Shown here piece by piece: positions 27,128 to 34,902 of a stretch of 34,902 bases of DNA. This stretch comes from Planctomycetota bacterium. Its GTDB lineage: Bacteria; Planctomycetota; Planctomycetia; Isosphaerales; Isosphaeraceae. The position numbers and the translations under genes were made by a program. Below the pieces are notes generated by a model. The model saw only the letters and a program-made list of their open reading frames with translations. It had not been told where the DNA came from and ran no database searches. Where the stretch lies: NCBI GenBank assembly GCA_021791715.1, contig JAJYWB010000068.1, positions 1-34,902 on the forward strand, read 5' to 3'. Position 1 is the first letter of the stretch. Each line of letters opens with the position of its first letter.

Positions 27128-27152
27128 TCTTTGACGACGGTTCAACCGCTTT

Positions 27153-28157
27153 ATGCCCTTAAATCAGCATTTGTTCCTCGGCGTCGAGATCGGCGGAACG
27201 AAACTTCAGCTCGGTTTGGGAGACCGCGACGGTTCGCTCATCGCTCTCAAACGAGGCGAGGTGCGCGTCGATCAAGGCGCCTCGGGAATCCGCGACCGAA
27301 TCGGTGAACTCGCCGACGAGTTGTTTAATGATCATAAAATTACTTCTCTCGATCTCGCCGCGATCGGAGTCGGTTTCGGCGGTCCGGTCGACGTCGCCGA
27401 AGGTCGAGTGATCGCATCGCATCAGATCGAAGGCTGGACGAATTATCCGCTCGCGGTCTGGTTTCGCGAACGTTTCGGCGTCGATCGGGTTGCGATTCAG
27501 AACGACGCCGATACCGCGGCGCTCGCCGAATCGGTTCGGGGGTGCGGAATCGGTCGTTCCCCGGTCGTTTACGTGACGATCGGCAGCGGAGTCGGCGGAG
27601 GGCTCGTCGTCGACGGTTCGATTTATCGCGGTAACGGGCTCTGGGCGCTCGAGATCGGACATCTCTTGATCGACGATCCCGATCGCCCCGGAGTTAAGCT
27701 CGAACTCGAACAGATCGCGTCGGGCTGGTCGATCGGTCGTTCTGCTCGCGAGATCGTCCGCGGGAGCTTGAACTCAAATGCCGATATCGGAATGCTTTAC
27801 GAGTTATCAAGTCGTCAAGTCGAGGATATCGATGCTCGGCTTGTCGCACGCGCCGCGAGTTCGGGAGATCCGATCTCGCTCGCGGTGCTCGACCGCGCGC
27901 GTCGCGCGTTCGCCGCGGCTCTAGCCGACGTCGTTCTGCTCGTCGCTCCCGAGCGAATCATCCTGGGAGGCGGCGTTTCGTTGATCGGCGAGGATCTTTG
28001 GTTCGAGCCGATCCGGAACGAGCTCGATCGACTTTTACCGGCCTCGTTTCGTCGACGATTCGACGTCGTTCCCGCTTCGCTGGGCGAGAACGTCGTCGTC
28101 GTCGGAGCGCTCGAATCGGCGAAACGAACGCTTGATCAAGAAGAACGAATGTTTTGA
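27153..28157 (+). CDS. ROK-family sugar kinase without zinc cysteines
   Basis: 334 residues. ROK signatures: phosphate motif 'GVEIGGTKLQLGL' near the N-terminus, 'GVGFGGPVD', catalytic Asp in 'QNDADTAALAE', 'TIGSGVGGGLVVDG', and 'EIGHLLI' with the sugar-binding Glu and His. In most bacterial ROK proteins the next segment is a CxCGxxGC zinc loop; here it reads 'DRPGVKLELEQIASG' with no cysteine, so zinc binding is not expected. It is a kinase for a hexose or amino sugar; there is no DNA-binding N-terminus, so it is not a NagC/Mlc-type repressor. It follows the SIS isomerase gene with a 25-base gap and a weak ribosome binding site, which suggests coupling. It converges with the next gene, only 25 bases away. 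Confidence 0.88.
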   Translation: MPLNQHLFLGVEIGGTKLQLGLGDRDGSLIALKRGEVRVDQGASGIRDRIGELADELFNDHKITSLDLAAIGVGFGGPVDVAEGRVIASHQIEGWTNYPLAVWFRERFGVDRVAIQNDADTAALAESVRGCGIGRSPVVYVTIGSGVGGGLVVDGSIYRGNGLWALEIGHLLIDDPDRPGVKLELEQIASGWSIGRSAREIVRGSLNSNADIGMLYELSSRQVEDIDARLVARAASSGDPISLAVLDRARRAFAAALADVVLLVAPERIILGGGVSLIGEDLWFEPIRNELDRLLPASFRRRFDVVPASLGENVVVVGALESAKRTLDQEERMF

Positions 28158-28182
28158 CTGAGAACTTGTTCGTTTGTTACGT

Positions 28183-28755
28183 TCAACTCGCCGCGTCGGT
28201 CTTCGCGGCGGGTGTTTGAGTTTTCGCCGCCGGTTTCTTGGCCCCGGTCGATCGAGCGGGCTTCGTTCCCGTTGTGGTCGCGGTGCTCGCCGAGGCGGAC
28301 GTCGATTTCGCGGTCGTCGTCGCGGGGTTCGCCGTTCCCGAATTGGTCGTGTTCGCCGTAGCCGCGGCCGATTTGCCCCGAGTTCGCTTCCTCGGCTTAA
28401 GAGGCGCCTGAGCGGACTGTTGTAAAGCGTTCGCCGATGAATTCGCTTGCGGATTCTTGGCCTGAAGTTCCTTCATCTTCTTCATCTGCGCTTCGTACTG
28501 CTTCTGTTGTTTGATCATCTGTTGTTGTTGCTGTTGCATCATCTTTTGCTGTTTTTGCATCATCAACATTTCATACACTTCGGGATTGCCCCCCGCCTGA
28601 CGGTATTCGGGCGACATCGTGGGGTTGTAAACCGGGCCGTAGGGGGAGATCGCCGAAAAGCCGTTCGATCGGCGAAAGCCGTACTGCGCGTGGGCGACCG
28701 TGGGTAACGCCGTTAGAACTACCAATGCGACCAGCCGAGTTACGCGATGCTTCAT
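28183..28755 (-). CDS. Secreted low-complexity protein, Gln/Met-rich then Lys/Ala-rich
   Basis: 190 residues. A clear signal peptide (MKHRVTRLVALVVLTALPTV, cleavage probably after AHA at residues 21-23) is followed by 'QYGFRRSNGF' and a Gly/Pro/Tyr stretch. Residues about 62-95 are a Met/Gln/Lys-rich helix (MMQKQQKMMQQQQQQM), likely a coiled coil. The rest is a Lys/Ala/Thr/Ser tail with KKPAAK-like steps, reminiscent of histone H1-like or AlgP-type basic tails. No enzyme motif. The ATG at 28753-28755 has a strong GGGGGGA ribosome binding site. It may bind polyanions in the periplasm or on the surface; that is a guess from charge alone. It lies leftward of the NtrC-type regulator gene, separated by 180 bases. 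Confidence 0.75.
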   Translation of the reverse strand: MKHRVTRLVALVVLTALPTVAHAQYGFRRSNGFSAISPYGPVYNPTMSPEYRQAGGNPEVYEMLMMQKQQKMMQQQQQQMIKQQKQYEAQMKKMKELQAKNPQANSSANALQQSAQAPLKPRKRTRGKSAAATANTTNSGTANPATTTAKSTSASASTATTTGTKPARSTGAKKPAAKTQTPAAKTDAAS

Positions 28756-28935
28756 GGCTTTCCCCCCGTATGGTTGGAACCGGGTTGATCAGGCGGGTGA
28801 GTTTGTGATTCGCGCGTGCGACCACCGACTCATTAAACCATACTACGCGTACAAGGTTTCGGGACAATCGAAAAAAAGAGAAATCGTTCCGGTCGAACCC
28901 GATCGAAACTCGGCCGGGTCGTCGTAACCTCTTAT

Positions 28936-30345
28936 TCAGAATTGACTTCGGCGTGATCTCGGCTTGAACTCGGCCTTGTCGATCGCGTACTTTTTCAGCT
29001 TCGCGCTGATGCTTCGACGCGATAGACCCGCGTCTCTCGCGCAAGGATCGATTCGCCCCTTATGCCGACATAAAACCTGCTTGAGATAATACGACTCGAT
29101 CCTCGCGATCAAATCCTCGGTAATCGCTTGCAGCGGTTGATTGAGGTCGTATTCGAGCGTCACGCGTCGAGGGTCAACCATGCCGATCGATGGAGGCAAA
29201 TTCTCGGGTTCGATCGTCGAGCCCGGAGAAGTTACGACCAACAGTTCAACCATATGCTCGAGCTCGCGTATGTTCCCAGGCCACTCATACCCGCGCATCC
29301 GCGCGATCGTTTCGGGAGCGAAAGTTTTCGCGGGAAATCCGCGCTCCTGAAGCCGGTCGTTGAAGTGATCAATCAATTTATCAATGTCTTCAATGCGATC
29401 CCGTAAGCTCGGAGTCTCGATCTCCACGACCTTGAGCCTGTAATACAGATCCTCGCGAAATCGACCCGCCGCGACGGCTTCCTTCAGGTTCAAATTCGTC
29501 GCCGCGAGCACCCGAGCCGATGTCCGAATCGTTTCCGTCCCCCCCACCCGCTCGAACGTCCCCTCCTGAAGCACCCGTAAAAGCTTGGCTTGCATGCCGA
29601 TCGGCAGATCGCCGATCTCGTCGAGAAAAAGCGTCCCCTCGTGCGCCAGCTCGAACCGCCCCTTCCGGAGCGAATCGGCGCCCGTGAACGCGCCCCGTTC
29701 GTGGCCGAATAACTCGCTCTCGAGCAGCGTTTCAGTAAGCGCCGCGCAATTCACCGTGATGAACGTCTCGGGCCGCTTATCGCCGATCGTATGAATCGCC
29801 TCGGCGACGAGATCTTTCCCCACCCCCGTCTCACCGGTGATCAGCACCGTGTGCGGAACGCGCGCGGCGCGGGAAATTTGCGTGAAAAGTTCAATCGTCC
29901 GCGGGCTTTTACCCACCATACGATGAAACACGTGCCGATCGAACGCCTGGCGATGCAGATCGTGCGCCTCGTCGAGCAAGCGACGATCGTCGAGCGCCTT
30001 TTCGACGACGACCTCGAGCCTTCGAAAATCAAGAGGTTTGCTTAAATAATCATAAGCGCCTTCTCTCATCGCCTCGACCGCCGACGCGATCGACGCGATC
30101 CCCGTCATCACGATCACCGAGACGGGAAGGCCGCGACGCCTGATCTCATGGATCAAATCCAAGCCGCCGATCCCCGGCGATTGCAAATCGGCGACGACGA
30201 GCGAGTATTCTCCCTCGATAATCCGCTCCATCGCGGTCGATCCGTTTCGCTCGACGTCGATCGTCCGGTCGGGTCGCCGCAACGTCTCTTGAATTTGTCG
30301 ACAGGTCAGCAGGCTTTCATCCACAACGAGAACGCGTCGATCCAT
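28936..30345 (-). CDS. NtrC-family sigma-54-dependent response regulator
   Basis: 469 residues in the classical order: receiver domain (1-115) with acidic pair Asp9-Glu10, phospho-acceptor Asp53 (VVADLQSPG), Thr81 and Lys103 (SKP); AAA+ domain (about 140-375) with Walker A 'GETGVGKD', sigma-54 contact loop 'GAFTGA', Walker B 'GTLFLDEIGDL' and the arginine region 'FREDLYYRL'; and a C-terminal Fis-type helix-turn-helix ('DAGLSRRSISAKLKKYAI'). It activates promoters of the sigma-54 holoenzyme after phosphorylation. No histidine kinase gene is in the window, so it is an orphan here. The start is the ATG at 30343-30345; there is no clear Shine-Dalgarno sequence. Target genes unknown. Confidence 0.95.
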   Translation of the reverse strand: MDRRVLVVDESLLTCRQIQETLRRPDRTIDVERNGSTAMERIIEGEYSLVVADLQSPGIGGLDLIHEIRRRGLPVSVIVMTGIASIASAVEAMREGAYDYLSKPLDFRRLEVVVEKALDDRRLLDEAHDLHRQAFDRHVFHRMVGKSPRTIELFTQISRAARVPHTVLITGETGVGKDLVAEAIHTIGDKRPETFITVNCAALTETLLESELFGHERGAFTGADSLRKGRFELAHEGTLFLDEIGDLPIGMQAKLLRVLQEGTFERVGGTETIRTSARVLAATNLNLKEAVAAGRFREDLYYRLKVVEIETPSLRDRIEDIDKLIDHFNDRLQERGFPAKTFAPETIARMRGYEWPGNIRELEHMVELLVVTSPGSTIEPENLPPSIGMVDPRRVTLEYDLNQPLQAITEDLIARIESYYLKQVLCRHKGRIDPCARDAGLSRRSISAKLKKYAIDKAEFKPRSRRSQF

Positions 30346-30700
30346 GGCGCTTTAATCCCGGTCTAGCGAAGCCGATCGGCTCAATCGATTCGCCTAGGTC
30401 TTGATCGACGAACATCCCGACCCACCTGGTCGAATACATCCGCCTCATCGCAAAATGACCGTCCCCTTTCGTCCTGTCAAGTTGTCCGAAAGTCCAGTTC
30501 TCACGCATGATACGACGCGCAGACGCAACCGAACCTCGATCCCACCCGGTCGTGACGGGCTAAACGCATCTCAAAACGTTTCTAGGCTCGATCCCGCGAC
30601 TCGCACTCGGGAACTCGACTTGAATAATTAAATTTTAATATGAATTGGCTTACGATAATCGATTCGGTTGTCGGCCGATCGGCCGGATCGCGGGCGAGCC
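30346..30700. other. Intergenic region with an AT-rich palindrome
   Basis: 355 bases downstream of the hydrolase gene and upstream of the NtrC-type regulator gene (both minus strand). An AT-rich palindrome ATTAAA-T-TTTAAT at 30627-30639 lies about 285 bases before the regulator start; it could be part of a promoter or a protein site. No gene or clear terminator was seen. Confidence 0.45.
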
Positions 30701-31756
30701 TTAGCGCGAAACACGCGGATTTTCCGCGGGAAACTTCAGATGCGCATCGAGGAAATCGAACGCTCGCGCGCGAACCGTAGCCGGGAAATCGTGATCGCAA
30801 TCGGGATGAACCGTCGCGAGTCGATCCTCCGCGTGAAACAGCTTGTAAACCGACGACGCCGCGGCGACGCACTCCCTCGCGCCCGTTACGTCAAAATTCG
30901 CGTCATGAAGCGGAGCGTTCGTGAAGAAAGGTCGAGGCGCGAGCGAAGCGATCAATTCGGGAAAATCGAACGGAACCGCGGTCGGATCCAGGCCGAATCG
31001 CGACCGAATCCTCGGCATGTATCCCGAGTGCGACCACCCCGCGAGATTCCCCTTCATATACGATGGAAACGCCGTATAACCGCATGAAGATACGATCGCG
31101 GCGATTCGAGCGTCGAAGACCGCTGTGAAAATCGCGTGATGCCCCCCCAACGAATGTCCCATCATGCCGATCCGTTTCGAATCGACTTCATTCAGCGATT
31201 CCAGATAATCGATTCCGCGCATCGCGTCCCAAATCGCCTTCATCGAGGCGCTCGCGTATCCCAAAGCGTAAGGGTCGACTCGGTGCTCGCCGAAGTTGGG
31301 GTAATCGATCGCGAGCACGACATAACCCCGCTCGACCGCCTCTTTACCGTATTGAAGGCTCGTTTTACCCCCCAATCCCACGGGTTCGTCCTTGCCGATC
31401 GCAACCGTTTGATGGGCGCACAAAAGCGTGGGGAGCTTCGACGAATCGCTCGCTCGCCTGGGCGTTAACAGCCACGCCGGTACGCGATCACCCGGTTCGG
31501 ACGCGAAAGTGATCCTTTTTCTCGAATGGGAAAACTCGTCGATCGATTCCTCGACACGCGCCTGAAGCGGCGTTCGACGCTCGCCTCCCGGCAATTCCCC
31601 CATCACCTCCTCGACCGCCGATACAATGTGCGCGCGTCGAACGTTCCAATCGGCGATCGTCTCGATCGCGGTCTCTTTGCCGTCGAAGTCGCGAACGACC
31701 AACAAATCACGATGATTCGGGTAGGTCGGCGCACGCCGCGCAAGGAACGTCCCCAT
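30701..31756 (-). CDS. Alpha/beta hydrolase (dienelactone hydrolase/acetyl xylan esterase-like)
   Basis: 351 residues. Nucleophile elbow 'GMMGHSLGGH' with Ser202; candidate acid in 'PLHDANFDVTG' and catalytic His322 in 'DCDHDFP'. The segment 'VPAWLLTPRR ... PTLLCAHQT' before the elbow is typical of the DLH-like esterases common in planctomycetes, often linked to polysaccharide or ester degradation. No signal peptide is obvious at the chosen start. The ATG at 31754-31756 has GAGG about 12 bases upstream; the frame is open much further upstream, but that part runs antisense into the start of the neighbouring gene and looks non-coding. It is divergent from the TlpA-like gene at 31976. Confidence 0.82.
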   Translation of the reverse strand: MGTFLARRAPTYPNHRDLLVVRDFDGKETAIETIADWNVRRAHIVSAVEEVMGELPGGERRTPLQARVEESIDEFSHSRKRITFASEPGDRVPAWLLTPRRASDSSKLPTLLCAHQTVAIGKDEPVGLGGKTSLQYGKEAVERGYVVLAIDYPNFGEHRVDPYALGYASASMKAIWDAMRGIDYLESLNEVDSKRIGMMGHSLGGHHAIFTAVFDARIAAIVSSCGYTAFPSYMKGNLAGWSHSGYMPRIRSRFGLDPTAVPFDFPELIASLAPRPFFTNAPLHDANFDVTGARECVAAASSVYKLFHAEDRLATVHPDCDHDFPATVRARAFDFLDAHLKFPAENPRVSR

Positions 31757-31975
31757 GTTGGAATCGACCTCAAAAAGCAGCCGAATCGAGCGTCTTGGAT
31801 TTCGTCGCGTCGGCCGATCGCGTCGAGTTGAAGGAAACCTCGACTTGAAGCCTTTCGGTACGAATGCCGATGATAAGCATTGTATCGATTCCGCGCGTTT
31901 TGTCGTGCGGAGCGTTCGCAAGGGACGGAACGTCGGGGGCGCCAAGCCCTTGGCCTTCGGAGAAAGGACACTCTC
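31757..31975. promoter_or_regulatory. Divergent promoter region
   Basis: 219 bases between the start of the hydrolase (leftward) and the secreted TlpA-like protein (rightward). Promoters for both genes must be here or further upstream. The last 20 bases hold the AAAGGA ribosome binding site of the rightward gene. I could not identify -35/-10 boxes or a clear operator. Confidence 0.4.
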
Positions 31976-33940
31976 ATGCGTCGACCTCGGCTCGCGTGGG
32001 TCGCGGTTTGGCTGATCGGAGCTTCGATCGCAGCCGCCGCCGACTCGCCCAAAATCACCGTCGATCAACTGTTGACGATGTTCAACCCTTCGCAACCGGG
32101 GGTCGATTACGACAAGCCGACCGACCCCGCGGCGATCAAAGCGTGCAAGGTCGAGCAGGTGAACGGACCCGACGGAGTCGGCTACGTTTTGCGCGACGGT
32201 CAGGGGAAAATCCTCCGTCGTTTCCTCAACACCCGGGGCGAACGTCGGCTCGATCAATGGAGCTATTATCAAGACGGCTTCGAGGTCTTCCGCGACGTCG
32301 ATTTCAACGACGATCTCGTCGTCGACGAATGCCGCTGGCTTAATTCGGGCGGAACGCGGATCGCCACGGTCGTCAAATCAAAAATCACCGCGTGGAAGCG
32401 GATCTCGGCCGAAGAGGCGGCGAAGGTTCTTACGCAAGCGATCGTCGATAACGATTCCGACCTGCTCGAAACCGTAATGGCCAAGCCCGAGGATCTCGCC
32501 GCGTTGGGAGTGCCCAAGGCCGAGGTCGATCGCGTCGCCGCGGCGGCTCAGGGACGCAAAGCCAAGCTCGAAGCGCTGGTGAAAAGCCTGAAAGGTTGGA
32601 GCAAATCGACCGTTTGGCAACGCTTCGACGGAGCGAATTATCCTCATGTGATCCCCGCCGATTCGCCGAACGGACTGAAGCAAGATATTATCTTATACGA
32701 AAACGGCGTGATTTTCGCGGGCTCGCCCGACGGCCAGGGGGATACGACCGCGATTTCGTACCTTCAAACCGGCGAACTCGTTCAGTTCGGTCCGGTCTGG
32801 AAGTTCGTCGATCTTCCCCGCGCGGTCGATCCCCAAAAGCCGGGTTTCGCAACCGCCGCCAATTCGGGAGTCCGAGCCGCGATCGCGCGAGTCGATTCCG
32901 CCGGAGTCGTCGCGGGGGGATCTCCCGAGGTCGAAGCCGCCAAAAAAGAACTCGCCGATTACGACGCCAAAATGGCCGAGATCGTCTCCAGCGGCGATAA
33001 ACGAGAACTCGCAAATTATCATGTTAACCGGATCAAGCTCTTGCGCAATCTTGTGAAGGTTAGCGAATCTCCCGAAGACGTTTTGACGACGAACAAGCAA
33101 ATCGCCGACGGTCTCGCCGCGGCGTACCAGACGGGGCGATATCCCGAGGGAGTTAAACTCCTCGATACGCTCGTTTCCGAGGGGGGAAAAATCGCTTCGT
33201 ACGCGGCTTATCGAAAAATCATCGCCGAATACACTTCGCGATCCGACGATCCCGCGGGGGATCTCGTCCCGGCGCAAAAGAAGCTGATCGCCGATCTCGC
33301 CAAATTCCTCGCGGCTTATCCCGATTGCGACGAGGCGCCCGACGCGCTCCTTCAACTCGCCGGAATCAACGAATTCAACGCCGACGACGAAGAAGCCCGC
33401 AAGTATTATTCCGAGCTCGCGCACAAATATCCCAAATCCGAGCCCGGTAAGAAGGCCGCCGGAGCCCTCACACGCTTCGATCTCGTCGGCAAGCCGCTCG
33501 ATCTCAAAGGAACGGGGCTCGACGGACGTCCCTTGGCGCTCTCGCGCTTCGCGGGAAAGACCGTCCTCGTCCTCTTCTGGGCGAGTTGGGCCGATCCCGT
33601 CCGACGCGAGCTTCCCGAACTCGAACGCATCCATCAAAAATTCCGCGCCCAGGGATTTGAGATCGTCGGCGTGAATCTTGACGGCGAAAAGACGGCGCTC
33701 GAACAGTTCCTCAAAGAACACCCCGTTTCGTGGCCTCAAATTTACGAACCGGGGGGCATGGAAAGCAGACTCGCCGATCAGTTCGGCATCATCTCGCTCC
33801 CGACGATGATCCTCGTCGACGCCCAGGGGAAAGTCGTCAACCGCAACATCCGCATGGCCGCGGACCTCGAAAAACAGCTCTCAAAACTGTTTGAATCGAA
33901 AGCGGTCTCGGCCAAGCTCGGCGTTAATCGACGCGATTGA
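31976..33940 (+). CDS. Secreted protein with TlpA-like thioredoxin fold lacking CxxC
   Basis: 654 residues. Signal peptide at 1-22 (WVAVWLIGASIAAAA). Residues about 30-290 form a planctomycete-type N-terminal region with an Asp/Asn-rich stretch 'DVDFNDDLVVDECRW' that looks like a calcium-type loop. A helical TPR-like part covers about 340-510 ('LAAYPDCDEAPDALLQLAG', 'YYSELAHKYPKSEPG'). The C-terminal AhpC/TlpA-type domain (about 515-640) is well formed ('LDGRPLALSRFAGKTVLVLF', cis-Pro in 'SLPTMILVD'), but the redox motif WCxPC is replaced by 'WADPV', so both cysteines are missing and disulfide chemistry is not expected. The ATG at 31976 is preceded by AAAGGA; the frame upstream is open but non-coding in look. 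The gene ends before a strong terminator. Confidence 0.88.
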   Translation: MRRPRLAWVAVWLIGASIAAAADSPKITVDQLLTMFNPSQPGVDYDKPTDPAAIKACKVEQVNGPDGVGYVLRDGQGKILRRFLNTRGERRLDQWSYYQDGFEVFRDVDFNDDLVVDECRWLNSGGTRIATVVKSKITAWKRISAEEAAKVLTQAIVDNDSDLLETVMAKPEDLAALGVPKAEVDRVAAAAQGRKAKLEALVKSLKGWSKSTVWQRFDGANYPHVIPADSPNGLKQDIILYENGVIFAGSPDGQGDTTAISYLQTGELVQFGPVWKFVDLPRAVDPQKPGFATAANSGVRAAIARVDSAGVVAGGSPEVEAAKKELADYDAKMAEIVSSGDKRELANYHVNRIKLLRNLVKVSESPEDVLTTNKQIADGLAAAYQTGRYPEGVKLLDTLVSEGGKIASYAAYRKIIAEYTSRSDDPAGDLVPAQKKLIADLAKFLAAYPDCDEAPDALLQLAGINEFNADDEEARKYYSELAHKYPKSEPGKKAAGALTRFDLVGKPLDLKGTGLDGRPLALSRFAGKTVLVLFWASWADPVRRELPELERIHQKFRAQGFEIVGVNLDGEKTALEQFLKEHPVSWPQIYEPGGMESRLADQFGIISLPTMILVDAQGKVVNRNIRMAADLEKQLSKLFESKAVSAKLGVNRRD

Positions 33941-34006
33941 TTTTAGAACGTCATGTTAAAGGTGATCATCAACTCGCTCGTCGTGTTTTAACATACCGAC
34001 AATCCC

Positions 34007-34043
34007 GAACGAGTCGTCGCGATCGACGGCTCGTTCTTTTTTT
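34007..34043 (+). terminator. Rho-independent terminator
   Basis: GAACGAGTCGTCG pairs with CGACGGCTCGTTC (13 base pairs with one G-T wobble, loop CGAT) and is followed at once by eight T (34036-34043). It lies 67 bases after the stop codon of the TlpA-like gene and is the clearest intrinsic terminator of the window. The rest of 33941-34362 holds no gene that I can support. Confidence 0.9.
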
Positions 34044-34362
34044 ATCCGATCGTGATCTCGATCGCCTCGCCTCGAAGCGACGATTTTTTTGACGACTCGG
34101 ACGAATCGAGAACCCTCGGTCGACGATTCGATCGATCGGTCGACGCGAGGGCCGAAACTCCCGGATGAGGAGGGGACGTCGCACGCGCCGCCGCTTCCGT
34201 GTCGGAGCGTGCGACGAGCCCCCCGCTCTTCCAATCCGACGATCGAATTGTCAAAGAACGTCCCCCGCCGAACAAACGTCGGCAAGGTTGATCGCGCTAC
34301 GCCCGCTTCGACATCGATCGCCGAAACCGGGATTCTTTCAGTTACAATATAAACTCAAGCAA

Positions 34363-34788
34363 TTATTCTTTTTGATGTTTTTGTGGAGATACCGGAATCG
34401 GTGCGGGCCGAACGATGATGTTTGGAATCGCTTGGAATTGGGCGGGAGGGAACATCGTAACGGTCGTTCCCGACGCGTTTCGATCGCGCGTCACGATTCC
34501 GTTCGGCGTCGACTCGCTGACGAAATAACCGTTTAAACCGGTTTTTGTTTGAGGAGCAACGTTCGGGATCGGCGGAACGATACGATCCGTCGCGTTTATA
34601 CGGGAAGTCGAATCCGCATGTAAGTCGGCGTTTGGTTCGTCGGGTCGTCGAGGCGAGGAGTCGTTCCGTTCACATGAGCCCTTGCTTTGATCGTCTTCAT
34701 TAAGACGAATGATGTTTTGTTCTAAGGAAGCGGGATTCGAGGTTGAACGATCGGCTCGGTCGGCGCCTCTCCCTCCCGGGATCGACAT
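34363..34788 (-). CDS. Possible small hypothetical protein, low confidence
   Basis: An open frame of 141 codons from an ATG at 34786-34788 (extendable to a GTG at 34878 through the repeat). The sequence is polar and Pro/Asn/Ser/Arg-rich with no recognised domain. The part 'GYFVSESTPNGIVTRDRNAS' and the Pro-rich end 'NIIVRPAPIPVSPQ' look more protein-like than most chance frames here. Base composition is less biased than in neighbouring genes. The N-terminal part is read from DNA next to or within dispersed repeats. It could be a degenerate end of a longer gene. No ribosome binding site that I would rely on. Confidence 0.3.
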   Translation of the reverse strand: MSIPGGRGADRADRSTSNPASLEQNIIRLNEDDQSKGSCERNDSSPRRPDEPNADLHADSTSRINATDRIVPPIPNVAPQTKTGLNGYFVSESTPNGIVTRDRNASGTTVTMFPPAQFQAIPNIIVRPAPIPVSPQKHQKE

Positions 34789-34902
34789 ATCGGCGCAGTC
34801 GCTCTTTCGGGAGGGCGAACTGTCCCGGGAGGGCGAACCTCCTGGTGAGCCGTCTTTTATTTGTTGATTTTGACACACTCCGTCTCGGTCGGCGCCTCTC
34901 CC
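34755..34902. repeat. Repeat cluster at right edge (GGGAGGGCGAACCTCC family, 129-bp period)
   Basis: The family of repeats seen at 72-240 recurs: partial GGGAGGGCGAAC at 34809-34820 and a full unit at 34827-34852 ending in CTGGTGAGCCG. In addition CTCGGTCGGCGCCTCTCCC occurs at 34755-34773 and again as the last 19 bases of the window (34884-34902), a direct repeat of period 129 that encloses the hairpin units. The array probably continues past the window end. Confidence 0.85.

Noticed and set aside
31757..32272. Extension of the hydrolase frame by 172 codons
   Set aside because: It runs antisense through the promoter region and the signal peptide region of the TlpA-like gene and has no domain-like sequence.

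Overview
The window looks like a stretch of planctomycete chromosome, most likely Isosphaeraceae-like. The reasons are high GC with a striking excess of CGATCG/GATCG words, GTG/TTG and weak Shine-Dalgarno starts, large secreted proteins with PD40 propellers or TlpA-like domains, a type III polyketide synthase operon, and many dispersed hairpin repeats between genes. This placement is inference from gene content; there is no rRNA or other marker here. I saw no tRNA, rRNA, CRISPR array, integrase or intact transposase.

Layout. Positions 1-355 hold a cluster of GGGAGGGCGAACCTCC-type inverted repeats, and the same repeat returns at the right edge (34755-34902). 356-2392 (-) is a lipoprotein with a PD40 propeller. 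3015-6263 (+) is an RND transporter without its usual partner genes. 6775-11074 (-) is a phenolic-lipid type operon (methyltransferase, FAD oxidoreductase, type III PKS) followed by a peroxiredoxin. Directly beyond the peroxiredoxin lies a second copy of the last 55 codons of the PKS, and a 14-bp direct repeat brackets the segment, so this looks like an inserted or rearranged cassette. 11527-12246 (+) is an unknown membrane protein with three 15-residue repeats, followed by a MITE-like inverted repeat.

12702-19557 reads as one functional locus. A leftward pair (GntR regulator with two winged-helix domains, then a secreted S9 prolyl peptidase) diverges from a rightward operon (DapA-family lyase/deaminase, proline racemase/hydroxyproline epimerase family, FAD amino acid oxidase). 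Together these suggest uptake and breakdown of trans-4-hydroxy-L-proline, perhaps released from proline/hydroxyproline-rich peptides such as collagen. The final dehydrogenase of that pathway is not in the window.

19775-25314 (+) carries phosphohexomutase, an unusual UvrC (no C-terminal HhH, long acidic N-terminal tail) and an ABC-F ATPase. 25441-26317 is a PD-(D/E)XK (Rpn/DUF4351-type) gene broken by a single-base frameshift in a G run. 26531-28157 is a SIS-isomerase plus ROK-kinase pair. Then come, leftward, a secreted Q-rich/K-A-rich protein and an orphan NtrC-type sigma-54 activator. An alpha/beta hydrolase (-) and a secreted TlpA-like protein that has lost its CxxC (+) form a divergent pair, closed by a strong intrinsic terminator at 34007-34043.

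The strongest candidates for a new system are the hydroxyproline/prolyl-peptide locus under a double-winged-helix regulator, and the peroxiredoxin cassette with its duplicated PKS tail.
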